This document shows positions 6,812 to 14,982 of a stretch of DNA of 15,212 bases, piece after piece. The notes beneath the pieces are model-generated. The model saw nothing but the letters and a program-made list of their open reading frames with translations. It had not been told where the DNA came from and ran no database searches. Each line of letters opens with the position of its first letter. Position 1 is the first letter of the stretch. Origin of the DNA: an uncultured Blautia sp. GTDB taxonomy: Bacteria; Bacillota; Clostridia; Lachnospirales; Lachnospiraceae. The translations under genes were made by a program, and so were the position numbers. The DNA lies in assembly GCA_900551465.1 (NCBI GenBank), contig URWL01000009.1:1-15212 (forward strand), given 5' to 3'.

Positions 6812-8705
6812 CATATAATTCTTCCAGTTCAGCCTGGATTGCTTCTTTTTCGCGGCTTAATTCAGCACAACGGCCTACATTGGTACAGACATCAGGAAGT
6901 ACCAGCGTGTCATCGATTTCTTTATCCCTGGTTTCCAGTTCTTCAATACGGGCTTCTGTTTTTTTCAGTTCGTTTTCCTGCTTACGTCTGCGGGCCTGTT
7001 CTTCTTTTTGCTGCTGCCAGGTAAGCTTATTATCAGAAACGGTTTCCGAAATTTCCGGAACAGCCGCTGTCTGCTGAACAGGAGCATATTTTTCTGTAAG
7101 TTCTTCTTTTTTCTCCAGATAATAATCATAATCGCCAATATAATTGACTACCGCCTGATTTGTAAGATCCAGGATCCTGGTAGCGGTCTGATTAATAAAA
7201 TAGCGGTCATGAGATACATAAAGGACCGTACCTGTGTAGCTGTTTAATGCCTCTTCAAGAATTTCTTTAGATGCAATATCCAAATGGTTGGTAGGCTCAT
7301 CCAGGATTAGGAAATTGGCTTCTGAAAGCATCAGTTTGGCAAGAGATACACGGCCTCTTTCACCGCCGGAAAGAGCAGAAATTTCCTTAAATACATCGTC
7401 TCCGGTAAAAAGAAATGCTGCCAGCATGTTACGGATCTCTGTTTCTGTAAGAGTTGGATAGGTATCTGAAATTTCCTGAAAAATAGTTTTTTCTGTATGA
7501 AGTACATGATGTTCCTGGTCATAATAACCGATCTGCACTTTAGAACCAAGGGAAAAACTTCCTGCATCTGCAGGAAGGATGCTGTTGAGAATCTTCAGCA
7601 TAGTGGTTTTTCCGGTTCCGTTGTTTCCGATCAGAGCAATGCGTTCCCCTCGCTTGATCTGGAAAGAAATATCAGTAAAAAGGGTCTGACCTGGAAAGCT
7701 TTTAGAAAGACCTTCTACAGTAAGGACATCATTTCCGCTGACTACCCGGGGCTCCAGAGAGAGACGCATCTGGGTCTGTATTTCTACAGGTTTTTCTAGT
7801 CTCTGTATCTTGTTCAGCATTTTTTCCCGGCTCTCCGCCCGACGGATAGATTTCTCTCGATTAAAAGATTTCAGTTTGACGATTACAGCTTCCTGGTGTT
7901 TGATTTCCCGCTGCTGGTTAAGGTATGCTTTGTACTGTGCATCACGAAGCTGCGCCTTTTTTTCCGCATAGGCTGAATAATTTCCCTGAAAAGCAGTAAC
8001 CTGTCCCGCTTCGATTTCTATTACTTTTGTAACAACCTTGTCCAGAAAATAACGGTCATGGGAAACGATAAATACAGCACCGGGATAATTCAGAAGATAA
8101 GTTTCCAGCCAGGCGATGCTTTCCATATCCAAATGGTTGGTAGGCTCATCCAAAAGCAGAATGTCCGGTTTGGAGATCAGCAGTTTGCCCAGAGCCACAC
8201 GTGTTTTCTGACCGCCGGAAAGGGTTTCGATCTCTTTCCCAAAATCCTCTTCTGAAAATCCAAGACCTTTCAGAACCCCCATCAGTTCACTTTTGTACGC
8301 ATATCCGTTTTCCAACTCAAATTCATGGGTCAGACGGGTGTAGGTATTCATCAGACGATCCAGTTCCTGCCCCTGAACATGTTTCATTTCCTGCTCCATG
8401 GAACGCATTCGTTCTTCCATGTCGATGATATACTGTTTGGTGGTAAGAAGTTCTTCATAAATAGTGCGGTGACCATGAATGTCCTGATACTGGGCCAGAT
8501 ATCCCATACGCTTGTCTTTGGCAAGAACTACGTTTCCGGAATCAGAAGAGATCTCTTCCATGATGATTCTGAGAAGGGTAGTCTTTCCTGCGCCGTTATT
8601 ACCGATAAGAGCGGCTTTTTCCCGCTCTTCTATGTGAAAAGAGGCATCTTTTAAAATTTCTTTTTCCCCAAAAGATTTACAGATGCTCTGACATGCTAAA
8701 ATCAT
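6789..8705 (-). CDS. ABC-F family ATPase, YdiF-like ribosome-associated factor
   Basis: This is a 638-residue protein with two ABC ATPase domains and no membrane segments, so it is an ABC-F protein acting on ribosomes rather than a transporter. Domain 1 has GNNGAGKTT (35-43), LSGGQ (162-166), LDEPTNHLD (185-193) and the switch histidine in SHDRYF (215-220). The charged interdomain P-site linker (about 240-315) follows. Domain 2 has GNNGTGKTT (360-368), LSGGE (445-449) and LDEPTNHLD (468-476). The C-terminal extension (about 560-637) is a predicted coiled coil. Length and coiled-coil tail resemble Bacillus subtilis YdiF, which also lies close to rex. Housekeeping translation rescue is likelier than antibiotic resistance, but the sequence cannot exclude ribosome protection. 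The start is ATG 8705 behind GGAGG. It is divergent from rex. Confidence 0.93.
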   Translation of the reverse strand: MILACQSICKSFGEKEILKDASFHIEEREKAALIGNNGAGKTTLLRIIMEEISSDSGNVVLAKDKRMGYLAQYQDIHGHRTIYEELLTTKQYIIDMEERMRSMEQEMKHVQGQELDRLMNTYTRLTHEFELENGYAYKSELMGVLKGLGFSEEDFGKEIETLSGGQKTRVALGKLLISKPDILLLDEPTNHLDMESIAWLETYLLNYPGAVFIVSHDRYFLDKVVTKVIEIEAGQVTAFQGNYSAYAEKKAQLRDAQYKAYLNQQREIKHQEAVIVKLKSFNREKSIRRAESREKMLNKIQRLEKPVEIQTQMRLSLEPRVVSGNDVLTVEGLSKSFPGQTLFTDISFQIKRGERIALIGNNGTGKTTMLKILNSILPADAGSFSLGSKVQIGYYDQEHHVLHTEKTIFQEISDTYPTLTETEIRNMLAAFLFTGDDVFKEISALSGGERGRVSLAKLMLSEANFLILDEPTNHLDIASKEILEEALNSYTGTVLYVSHDRYFINQTATRILDLTNQAVVNYIGDYDYYLEKKEELTEKYAPVQQTAAVPEISETVSDNKLTWQQQKEEQARRRKQENELKKTEARIEELETRDKEIDDTLVLPDVCTNVGRCAELSREKEAIQAELEELYEKWETLA

Positions 8706-8752
8706 TACAGTTCCTCCAGAAATTACCTTATTTCATTTGTGCATATGGTAAG

Positions 8753-8782
8753 ATTATAAAGCTATTACAATGATTTTGTAAA
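8753..8782 (-). promoter_or_regulatory. Promoter of the ABC-F gene
   Basis: On the minus strand, TTTACA (8777-8782) and TATAAT (8753-8758) are separated by 18 bp, with the start codon about 47 bases downstream of the -10. It lies back to back with the rex promoter; the two -35 elements are about 35 bp apart. Confidence 0.7.
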
Positions 8783-8817
8783 GACCAAAAAGTTTTTGCA
8801 AAGAGAAAAAACTTTAT

Positions 8818-8846
8818 TTGACATTAAAATAACATTTCGTTATAAT
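8818..8846 (+). promoter_or_regulatory. Consensus sigma-A promoter of rex
   Basis: A perfect TTGACA (8818-8823) and TATAAT (8841-8846) are separated by 17 bp. A short inverted repeat (ATAAC-N5-GTTAT, 8829-8843) lies in the spacer and overlaps the -10, where a repressor could act. It is not the usual Rex operator pattern (TTGTTAA...TTAACAA). Confidence 0.85.
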
Positions 8847-8876
8847 TAGATAGGAAATCAGAAGGAGGGTCATCTT

Positions 8877-9524
8877 GTGGAGGCAAAACAAATTTCAAAA
8901 GCAGTGATCAAAAGGCTGCCCCGTTATTATCGATATCTTGGAGAATTGCTGGAAGAAAATGTAGAACGGATTTCTTCCAATGACCTCAGCAGGAAAATGC
9001 ATGTTACAGCATCCCAGATCCGTCAGGATCTGAATAATTTCGGTGGCTTCGGCCAGCAGGGTTACGGCTATAATGTAAAATATCTTTATACAGAAATTGG
9101 AAAGATCCTGGGTCTGGATACGGTTCATCCCATGATCATTGTCGGTGCCGGTAATCTTGGTCAGGCTCTGGCAAATTATGTGGATTTTGAGAAACGTGGA
9201 TTTAAACTCATGGGAATTTTTGATATCAATCCGGTATTGGAGGGGATTGCAGTACGCGGCATTGAGATTCAGATGATCAGTGATCTTCCTTTTTTCCTGA
9301 AAGAAAATCAGATTGAAATTGCAATCCTGACACTTCCGAAAAATAAAGCGGGAGATATGGCGGATATCCTTATCGAAAACGGGATTAAGGCCATCTGGAA
9401 TTTTGCACATATCGATCTGGAGACTCCCGATGATGTGATCGTGGAAAATGTACATCTTTCAGAAAGTCTTATGAGACTTTCCTACAATCTGAGTCAGTAC
9501 CGTCAGGAACATGAAAACAGCTGA
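8877..9524 (+). CDS. rex: Redox-sensing transcriptional repressor Rex
   Basis: This 215-residue DNA-binding repressor senses the NADH/NAD+ ratio. NADH releases it from operators of fermentation and NAD-regeneration genes. The N-terminal winged helix (about 1-80) contains VTASQIRQDLNNFGGFGQQGYGY (split at 43-65), which includes the recognition helix. The Rossmann domain has IIVGAGNLGQAL (87-98) and D116 at the end of the second beta strand. The C-terminal helix (about 193-210) is the domain-swapped segment of Rex dimers. The start is GTG 8877, seven bases after a strong GAAGGAGGG site. It is transcribed from its own consensus promoter, divergent from the ABC-F gene, with nnr downstream in the same direction. 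Confidence 0.97.
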   Translation: MEAKQISKAVIKRLPRYYRYLGELLEENVERISSNDLSRKMHVTASQIRQDLNNFGGFGQQGYGYNVKYLYTEIGKILGLDTVHPMIIVGAGNLGQALANYVDFEKRGFKLMGIFDINPVLEGIAVRGIEIQMISDLPFFLKENQIEIAILTLPKNKAGDMADILIENGIKAIWNFAHIDLETPDDVIVENVHLSESLMRLSYNLSQYRQEHENS

Positions 9525-9527
9525 TAT

Positions 9528-9549
9528 GTCCTGGTTTAAGGACCTTTTT
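9528..9549 (+). terminator. Weak terminator-like hairpin after rex
   Basis: A 5-bp stem (GTCCT / AGGAC) with a 6-nt loop is followed by CTTTTTA. The short stem makes termination partial at best. Confidence 0.35.
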
Positions 9550-9564
9550 ATAAGTGCTTGTTAA

Positions 9565-9603
9565 AACAGGCTGTCACCCTATTTCCAGGCGTGGCAGCCT
9601 GTT
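9565..9603. other. Strong hairpin between rex and nnr, no U-tract on the plus strand
   Basis: A 13-bp stem with one wobble pair (AACAGGCTGTCAC / GTGGCAGCCTGTT) encloses a 13-nt loop. It lies 24 bases before the nnr start. On the plus strand no T-run follows; on the minus strand TTTTAAC follows. It could act as a processing or stability element, or as a minus-strand terminator. Confidence 0.5.
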
Positions 9604-9627
9604 GCTGTGTACAGAAAGGACAGAAGC

Positions 9628-11148
9628 ATGAAAAAAGCAGTAAGCTGCAGTCTTATGAAAAAATTGGACCAGAATACGATCCAAAAAATGGGGATTCCTT
9701 CTTTAGTCCTTATGGAGAGGGCTGCCGTAAAAACGGCAGAAGAAATAGAAAAAATCCTGAAAAACAGAAAAACAGAAGAAAAGATTCTCTGTGTGTGCGG
9801 AAGCGGAAATAACGGAGGAGACGGCATTGCGGCTGCAAGGATCCTGTTTCTTCATGGATATCATTCGGAGATTTTTTTAGCAGGAGATCCTTCTCATATG
9901 ACAGAAGAAACAAAACAGCAGTACCGCATCGCTCAAAATTATCAGGTACCTGTTGTGAATAACCCGGAATGGCAGGAATATACTACTATAGTAGATGCAC
10001 TTTTTGGGGTGGGACTGGCCCGTCCTGTAAAAGGAAGATATGCAGACCTGATCCGCGATATGAATCTGACTTCCGGGTGGAAGATATCCGTAGATATCCC
10101 TTCCGGGATCAACGGCGATACAGGAGAAGTAATGGGGACTGCTTTTTCGGCAGATATGACTGTGACCTTTGCCTTCCGGAAAGCGGGACTTTGTCTTTAT
10201 CCGGGAAGAAAATTTGCCGGAAAAACGGTAACTGCAGATATCGGCATCTATGAGGCTGCGGAACGAATGGATCCCTGTTATCTTCTGGAGGACAGTGATA
10301 TAAAAGAACTGCCCAAAAGAAGCCTGGAAGGCAATAAAGGAACTTTTGGCAAAGTACTTGCTGTTGCAGGCAGCAGCGGAATGTGCGGAGCGGCATATTT
10401 CTGCGCGGCTGCGGCTGTGGCAGCCGGTGCCGGCATGGTGAAGATCCTGACAGAAAAAGACAACCGGATTCCACTACAGATGCTGCTTCCAGAGGCGATC
10501 ATTAACTGCAGTGAAGAGCCAAAGGAATGGGAAAAAGACCTGGACTGGTGTGATGTTCTGATCATTGGGCCAGGGCTTGGAAAATCGGAAAGAAGCCGGA
10601 AAATACTGTCATGGTTTCTGGAGCATAACCAGGAAAAAAGGCCGGTGATCCTGGATGCAGACGGTCTGAACCTTCTGGCAGAGAATCCCGGTTGGAGGAA
10701 GGTTCTGGGAAAACACACCGTTCTGACTCCACATATGGGAGAGATGAGCCGGCTTACCGGAAAAACGTTGCCGGAGCTCCGGAAAGATCGTATATCAGCA
10801 TCCAGAGAACTGGCAGAGGAAACCGGAGCAGTCTGTGTTTTAAAAGATGCATGTACTGTAACAGCTTCTCCTGACGGTACTGTGTGGCTGAACCTTTCAG
10901 GAAATCCAGGAATGGCTGCAGCAGGAAGCGGAGATGTGCTTGCCGGTGTACTGGCAGGAATGTTCTGTGCAAATCTGGAAAACAATCTGTTTAAACCGGA
11001 CAAAGCAGCTGCCCTTGGTGTGTATATTCATGGAAGAGCAGGAGATCTGGCTGCAAAAACAAAAGGAGAATACGGGATGAAAGCAGGAGACCTGCTTCCG
11101 GCAGTTTCTGAAGTGACAGGATACGGAGGAAGATATGAAAAAATATGA
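9628..11148 (+). CDS. nnr: Bifunctional NAD(P)H-hydrate epimerase / ADP-dependent dehydratase
   Basis: This 506-residue enzyme repairs damaged NADHX and NADPHX. The N-terminal YjeF_N epimerase domain (about 1-215) interconverts the R and S hydrates and shows CGSGNNGGDG (57-66) and SVDIPSGINGDTG (154-166). The C-terminal ribokinase-like dehydratase domain (about 225-500) shows KGTFGKVLAVAGS (237-249), GPGLG (314-318), LDADGLN (342-348), LTPHMGEM (366-373) and the catalytic AAGSGDVLAG with D436. Both halves look intact. The start at 9628 is chosen because GAAAGGA lies seven bases upstream; a GTG at 9607 has no RBS and falls next to the hairpin. The end overlaps the alr start by 14 bp, so the two are translationally coupled. 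No acpS, a common neighbour, is present. Confidence 0.95.
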   Translation: MKKAVSCSLMKKLDQNTIQKMGIPSLVLMERAAVKTAEEIEKILKNRKTEEKILCVCGSGNNGGDGIAAARILFLHGYHSEIFLAGDPSHMTEETKQQYRIAQNYQVPVVNNPEWQEYTTIVDALFGVGLARPVKGRYADLIRDMNLTSGWKISVDIPSGINGDTGEVMGTAFSADMTVTFAFRKAGLCLYPGRKFAGKTVTADIGIYEAAERMDPCYLLEDSDIKELPKRSLEGNKGTFGKVLAVAGSSGMCGAAYFCAAAAVAAGAGMVKILTEKDNRIPLQMLLPEAIINCSEEPKEWEKDLDWCDVLIIGPGLGKSERSRKILSWFLEHNQEKRPVILDADGLNLLAENPGWRKVLGKHTVLTPHMGEMSRLTGKTLPELRKDRISASRELAEETGAVCVLKDACTVTASPDGTVWLNLSGNPGMAAAGSGDVLAGVLAGMFCANLENNLFKPDKAAALGVYIHGRAGDLAAKTKGEYGMKAGDLLPAVSEVTGYGGRYEKI

Positions 11149-12301
11149 CAGGATCAAAGCAGTTGTTTCTCTGGATGCTATAAATAATAATTTCAGAGAA
11201 ATGAGAAAAAACATAAAAAAAGACACAAAGATCATTGCTGTGATCAAGGCTGACGGATATGGACATGGTGCCGAAGCTGTTGCAGCGCTGATCCACGACC
11301 GTGACTATATCTGGGGATTTGCAGTTGCAACTGCTGAGGAGGCTCTTCAGCTTCGCTCTTTTGGAGTGAAGAAACCAATTCTTATTTTAGGGATTGTATT
11401 TGAAGAATATTTTCCTGAAATGATCGCTGAGGATATACGACTGACGGTCTGCGAGTATACAATGGCTCAGAAATTATCTGAAGAAGCAGTCCGCCAGGGA
11501 AAAAACGTACATATCCATCTGGGGCTGGATACGGGAATGAGCCGCATCGGTTTTGCAGATGTGCCTGAGAGTGCGGAGGAGATCCGTAGGATCTCATTTC
11601 TTCCGAATCTTTGTATAGAAGGTATGTTCACTCATTTTGCCAGAGCAGATGAAAAAGACAAATCCCCGGCCGAAAAACAGCTTGACAGATATTTATCTTT
11701 TGCAGGGCTTCTGGAGGAAAAAAATATTGATATTCCTTTGAAACACTGTTCTAACAGTGCAGGGATCATCCGTATGCCGGAGGCAAACTTGAATGCAGTT
11801 CGGGCCGGAATTACCATATATGGGATCTATCCGTCTAACGAAGTAGAGAGAGATCCTGTAAAACTGGAACCAGCCATGGAACTAAAAAGCCATATAAGCT
11901 ATATGAAGGTACTTAAGGCCGGAGCTGAAGTCAGCTATGGAGGCACTTTTAAAGCTCAAAAAGATATGAAAGTTGCCACCATTCCCGTAGGATACGCAGA
12001 TGGATATCCAAGAAGCCTGTCAAATAAAGGGGCTGTTCTGATTCATGGAAAGAAAGCTCCTATTATTGGCCGGGTCTGCATGGATCAGTTTATGGTAGAT
12101 GTATCCCATATACCGGAAGCTCAAAAAGGTGATGAAGCAACACTGATCGGAAAAGATGGCGACCAGTTTATCAGTATGGAGGAGATTGGTGATCTGTCCG
12201 GCAGATTTTCTTACGAGTTTGCCTGCGATATCGGCAAACGTGTGCCAAGGATTTACATGAAAAACGGAAGAGAATGGGGAGAACTGACTTTTTTTAAATG
12301 A
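11135..12301 (+). CDS. alr: Alanine racemase
   Basis: This 388-residue PLP enzyme interconverts L- and D-alanine for peptidoglycan. The PLP lysine is K38 in AVIKADGYGHG. R137 in GMSRIGF matches the conserved arginine contacting PLP, and Y268 in EVSYGGTF is the second catalytic base. Conserved VGYADGYPR (285-293) and RVCMDQFMVD (313-322) follow in the C-terminal beta domain. The length is normal for the family. It starts inside the end of nnr (14-bp overlap) with GGAGGA upstream of the ATG. The nearest downstream gene is mazF, an arrangement widespread in Firmicutes. Confidence 0.97.
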   Translation: MKKYDRIKAVVSLDAINNNFREMRKNIKKDTKIIAVIKADGYGHGAEAVAALIHDRDYIWGFAVATAEEALQLRSFGVKKPILILGIVFEEYFPEMIAEDIRLTVCEYTMAQKLSEEAVRQGKNVHIHLGLDTGMSRIGFADVPESAEEIRRISFLPNLCIEGMFTHFARADEKDKSPAEKQLDRYLSFAGLLEEKNIDIPLKHCSNSAGIIRMPEANLNAVRAGITIYGIYPSNEVERDPVKLEPAMELKSHISYMKVLKAGAEVSYGGTFKAQKDMKVATIPVGYADGYPRSLSNKGAVLIHGKKAPIIGRVCMDQFMVDVSHIPEAQKGDEATLIGKDGDQFISMEEIGDLSGRFSYEFACDIGKRVPRIYMKNGREWGELTFFK

Positions 12302-12397
12302 TCCCTGACGGAAGAAACTGGAACTATCACGCATGTATACACAAGAAAAATCTGGAAATACTCATCAGTAGAGAAAACAGGATGGAGTGTGAATTGT

Positions 12398-12745
12398 GTG
12401 GTAATAAAAAGAGGGGATATATTTTATGCGGATCTCAGACCTGTGGTAGGAAGTGAGCAGGGTGGAGTACGCCCGGTTTTGATCATACAGAATGATGTTG
12501 GGAACCGGCACAGTCCTACAGTGATATGTGCCGCAATCACTTCAAAGATGAATAAGGCAAAACTGCCTACTCACATTGAGATAGATGCTTCTGCCTATGG
12601 AATCGAAAAGGATTCGGTGATTCTTTTGGAACAGCTCCGCACCATTGACAAAAGAAGACTGAAAGATAAAGTATGTCATTTAGATCAGGGAATGCTGGAT
12701 CGTGTCAATCATGCTCTTGAGATCAGCCTTGAGCTTAGTTTTTAG
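12398..12745 (+). CDS. ndoA: MazF/NdoA (PemK-like) mRNA interferase, no antitoxin gene visible
   Basis: This 115-residue endoribonuclease of the MazF/EndoA type cleaves mRNA at short specific sequences. The sequence aligns closely with B. subtilis Ndo[21 protein letters not shown], then [21 protein letters not shown]25 and T48, the conserved catalytic residues, are present. The GTG at 12398 is chosen because it gives the family N-terminus and has GGAG ten bases upstream; a GTG at 12389 would add three residues with no room for an RBS. In B. subtilis the antitoxin gene ndoAI sits between alr and ndoA. Here that interval is 96 bp, with no frame longer than about 12 codons. The toxin is therefore unpartnered locally. 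Confidence 0.92.
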   Translation: MVIKRGDIFYADLRPVVGSEQGGVRPVLIIQNDVGNRHSPTVICAAITSKMNKAKLPTHIEIDASAYGIEKDSVILLEQLRTIDKRRLKDKVCHLDQGMLDRVNHALEISLELSF

Positions 12746-12763
12746 GAGAATCCCCGGGAATCC

Positions 12764-12792
12764 TTGACGAATCATTAGGAAAGTGCTATATT
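12764..12792 (+). promoter_or_regulatory. Promoter of the CBS-domain membrane protein gene
   Basis: TTGACG (12764-12769) and TATATT (12787-12792) are separated by 17 bp. Transcription would start near 12799, giving a leader of about 68 nt. The gene therefore need not depend on the alr-mazF transcript. Confidence 0.7.
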
Positions 12793-12866
12793 TTAGCAGT
12801 GATTATGCGAATCTGCAGGTGTTTTTTTGCATCTTCCAGATCGTGAAAAAAGAAAGGAAATACTAA

Positions 12867-14171
12867 ATGGACGACGGCAGTCGATGGCCCCTGGGGGGGC
12901 TGATTGTTCTGATACTATTGATCCTGCTGAACGGTATATTCTATGGATTTGCCGCAGCAGTGAGAAACTTAAGTCAGAGTGAAATACAAAAAATGGCAGA
13001 GGAAGGCAATAAAAAGGCCATTCTTCTGAAGCGGCTTCTGGAGGAACCTGTGCGTTATGTAAATGCGATTCCCCTGATTGTCACTGCTTCAGGAATTTTT
13101 ATGGGTGTTTTTCTTGTACCGATGCTTGCGCGGATGTCTCACCGTTACATAGATCAGTTTCCTGCACTGGTACTGATCTCCGTTCTCTGTGTTATGATCC
13201 TTGCATCTTTTGGAATCCTTATGTTCCGCCGTATTGGAAGTTATCGTTCTCAGCGGTATGCTTTCCGTTATATCGGGCTTGTCAATGCAGTGGTCACTGT
13301 TTTATGGCCGCTTACTTTGCTGGTAACTGCTCTTGCAAGAATGACCGCAGTGATCTTTGGAGTAGGACTTCGTGAGCAGCAGGAGGCTGTAACAGAAGAA
13401 GAGATCATTTCTATTGTAGATGAAGCCCATGAGCAGGGAGTCATTGAAAAAAATGAAGCAGAAATGATACAAAATATCATTTCATTTAATGAGACAAAAG
13501 TTGGAGATATCATGACTCACCGAACCGCAGTGGTAGGCTTTGATCAGGAACGATTTTTGAAAGATGTCATTGATGAAATGCTGGAGGAGGGAAATTCCCG
13601 TTATCCTGTTTATGCAGAGGATATGGATGATATCCAGGGATTGCTTCATTATAAGGACGCGCTGAAGTTTATGACTCAGAATCCGTGGGCAAAATTCAAG
13701 CCTTTAAAAGAACTTCCGGGGCTGATCCGAAAAGCTGACTTCGTTCCGGAATCGGCCAGTATCAGTAATCTGTTCCGTACTATGCAGCTGAAACAGACAC
13801 ATATGGCAGTTGTAGTAGATGAATATGGACAGACAGAGGGAATTGTTACCATGGAAGATATTCTGGAAGAAATTGTCGGAGAAATTCTGGATGAATACGA
13901 CGGCGATGAAGATATCACCATCAGAACACAGACAGATAACAGTATTTTGATAGATGGATTTGCCGAAATCGAGGATGTAGAAGAAGAACTTGGCATCAGT
14001 TTTGGCCATGTAGAAGTGGCTACACTGAACGGTTTTTTGACGGAAATGCTGGGACATATCCCTACAGAGGCAGATCTGGAAAAAGAACTTGTTGCAAACG
14101 GCTACCGATTTAAGATCATTTCCCTTGGTCACAGGACGATTGGAAAGGTACGGGCCGAAAAAATAAAATAA
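12867..14171 (+). CDS. CNNM/HlyC-CorC family membrane protein with paired CBS domains
   Basis: This 434-residue protein has the order of the DUF21 (CNNM)-CBS-CorC_HlyC family, linked to Mg2+/Co2+ transport. There are four hydrophobic segments (about 8-32, 66-88, 98-120, 136-165). An acidic linker (172-212) is followed by CBS 1 (about 213-270, GDIMTHRTAVVGF) and CBS 2 (about 288-345, MAVVVDEYGQTEGIVTMED). The C-terminal CorC_HlyC domain (about 350-434, ILIDGFAEIEDVEEELG) completes it. The first segment reads LNGIFYGFAAAVRNLS, where most relatives have a FSASE-x-A motif, so the usual small/acidic residues of transmembrane helix 1 are altered. The start is ATG 12867 behind AAAGAAAGGA. Hemolysin annotations of this family are historical. 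The ion specificity is not readable from the sequence. Confidence 0.9.
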   Translation: MDDGSRWPLGGLIVLILLILLNGIFYGFAAAVRNLSQSEIQKMAEEGNKKAILLKRLLEEPVRYVNAIPLIVTASGIFMGVFLVPMLARMSHRYIDQFPALVLISVLCVMILASFGILMFRRIGSYRSQRYAFRYIGLVNAVVTVLWPLTLLVTALARMTAVIFGVGLREQQEAVTEEEIISIVDEAHEQGVIEKNEAEMIQNIISFNETKVGDIMTHRTAVVGFDQERFLKDVIDEMLEEGNSRYPVYAEDMDDIQGLLHYKDALKFMTQNPWAKFKPLKELPGLIRKADFVPESASISNLFRTMQLKQTHMAVVVDEYGQTEGIVTMEDILEEIVGEILDEYDGDEDITIRTQTDNSILIDGFAEIEDVEEELGISFGHVEVATLNGFLTEMLGHIPTEADLEKELVANGYRFKIISLGHRTIGKVRAEKIK

Positions 14172-14202
14172 AGGATAATGACACAAAAGGAGAAAATAAG
14201 TT

Positions 14203-14931
14203 ATGTCAGGACATTCAAAATTTGCAAACATAAAGCATAAGAAAGAAAAGAACGATGCTAAAAAAGGTAAGATCTTTACCGTTATCGGACGAGAAATCGT
14301 TATGGCTGTCAAAGCAGGCGGACCGGATCCGAACAATAACAGCAAGCTTCGTGATGTGATCGCCAAAGCAAAGGCAAACAACATGCCCAACGATACCATT
14401 GAACGCGGAATCAAAAAAGCAGCAGGTGCAGACTCCGCAGACAACTATGAGCACGCTACATACGAGGGATACGGACCAAACGGCGTTGCTATCATCGTAG
14501 AAACACTGACTGATAATAAAAACCGTACTGCCAGCAATGTAAGAAATGCTTTTACAAAGGGTTATGGCAGTATCGGAACACAGGGCTGTGTATCCTTTAT
14601 GTTTGATCAGAAAGGACAGATCATCATTGACAAAGAAGAGTGCGAGATGGATGCTGATGAGCTGATGATGGTTGCTCTTGATGCAGGAGCAGAGGATTTC
14701 AGTGAAGAGGAAGACAGTTTCGAGGTAATTACAGCACCGGATGATTTCAGTGCAGTAAGAGAAGCTCTGGAAGCTGCCGGCGTACCTATGCTGGAAGCTC
14801 AGGTTGCTATGGTTCCCCAGACTTATGTAGAGCTTACCGACGAAAAAGATATCAAGAACCTTCAGAAGACTTTGGATCTTCTGGATGAAGACGACGACGT
14901 AACCGACGTTTGGCACAACTGGGATGAATAA
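14203..14931 (+). CDS. yebC: YebC/PmpR family protein (TACO1-like translation factor)
   Basis: This 242-residue protein is full length for the family. It begins [20 protein letters not shown], the YebC signature, followed by [10 protein letters not shown] and the helical [15 protein letters not shown]. The central and C-terminal alpha/beta domains contain [14 protein letters not shown] and [10 protein letters not shown]. The family was first described as DNA-binding regulators (PmpR). Later work on the mitochondrial homologue TACO1 and on bacterial members points to relief of ribosome stalling, especially at proline runs. Which role applies here cannot be read from sequence. The start is ATG 14203 behind AAAAGGAG. 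It is 31 bp after the CBS gene and probably cotranscribed with it; a strong terminator follows. Confidence 0.95.
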   Translation: MSGHSKFANIKHKKEKNDAKKGKIFTVIGREIVMAVKAGGPDPNNNSKLRDVIAKAKANNMPNDTIERGIKKAAGADSADNYEHATYEGYGPNGVAIIVETLTDNKNRTASNVRNAFTKGYGSIGTQGCVSFMFDQKGQIIIDKEECEMDADELMMVALDAGAEDFSEEEDSFEVITAPDDFSAVREALEAAGVPMLEAQVAMVPQTYVELTDEKDIKNLQKTLDLLDEDDDVTDVWHNWDE

Positions 14932-14934
14932 ATG

Positions 14935-14982
14935 AAAACAGCTCTCGAACCCTTGCAAACAGGGGATTTGAGGGCTGTTTTT
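14935..14982 (+). terminator. Rho-independent terminator after yebC
   Basis: A long imperfect stem (AAAACAGCTCTCGAACCC pairing with GGGGATTTGAGGGCTGTTTT, with two G-T wobbles and a small bulge) is followed by a T-run. It begins just after the yebC stop codon. Confidence 0.88.

Noticed and set aside
8775..8800. Imperfect inverted repeat TTGTAAA...TTTTGCAA considered as a Rex operator
   Set aside because: The half-sites are too far apart and differ from the compact TTGTTAA-N4-6-TTAACAA pattern of Rex sites.
10278..11003. Minus-strand frame of 241 codons opposite nnr
   Set aside because: It is Ser/Pro/Arg-rich antisense translation of the conserved nnr dehydratase domain, with no independent support.
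13704..14444. Long minus-strand frame of 246 codons spanning the CBS and yebC genes
   Set aside because: It is antisense to two well-supported genes and shows shadow-like composition with no recognisable motif.
14215..14958. Minus-strand frame of 247 codons opposite yebC
   Set aside because: It is antisense to a full-length conserved gene and reads through the terminator hairpin; no RBS or family motif is seen.
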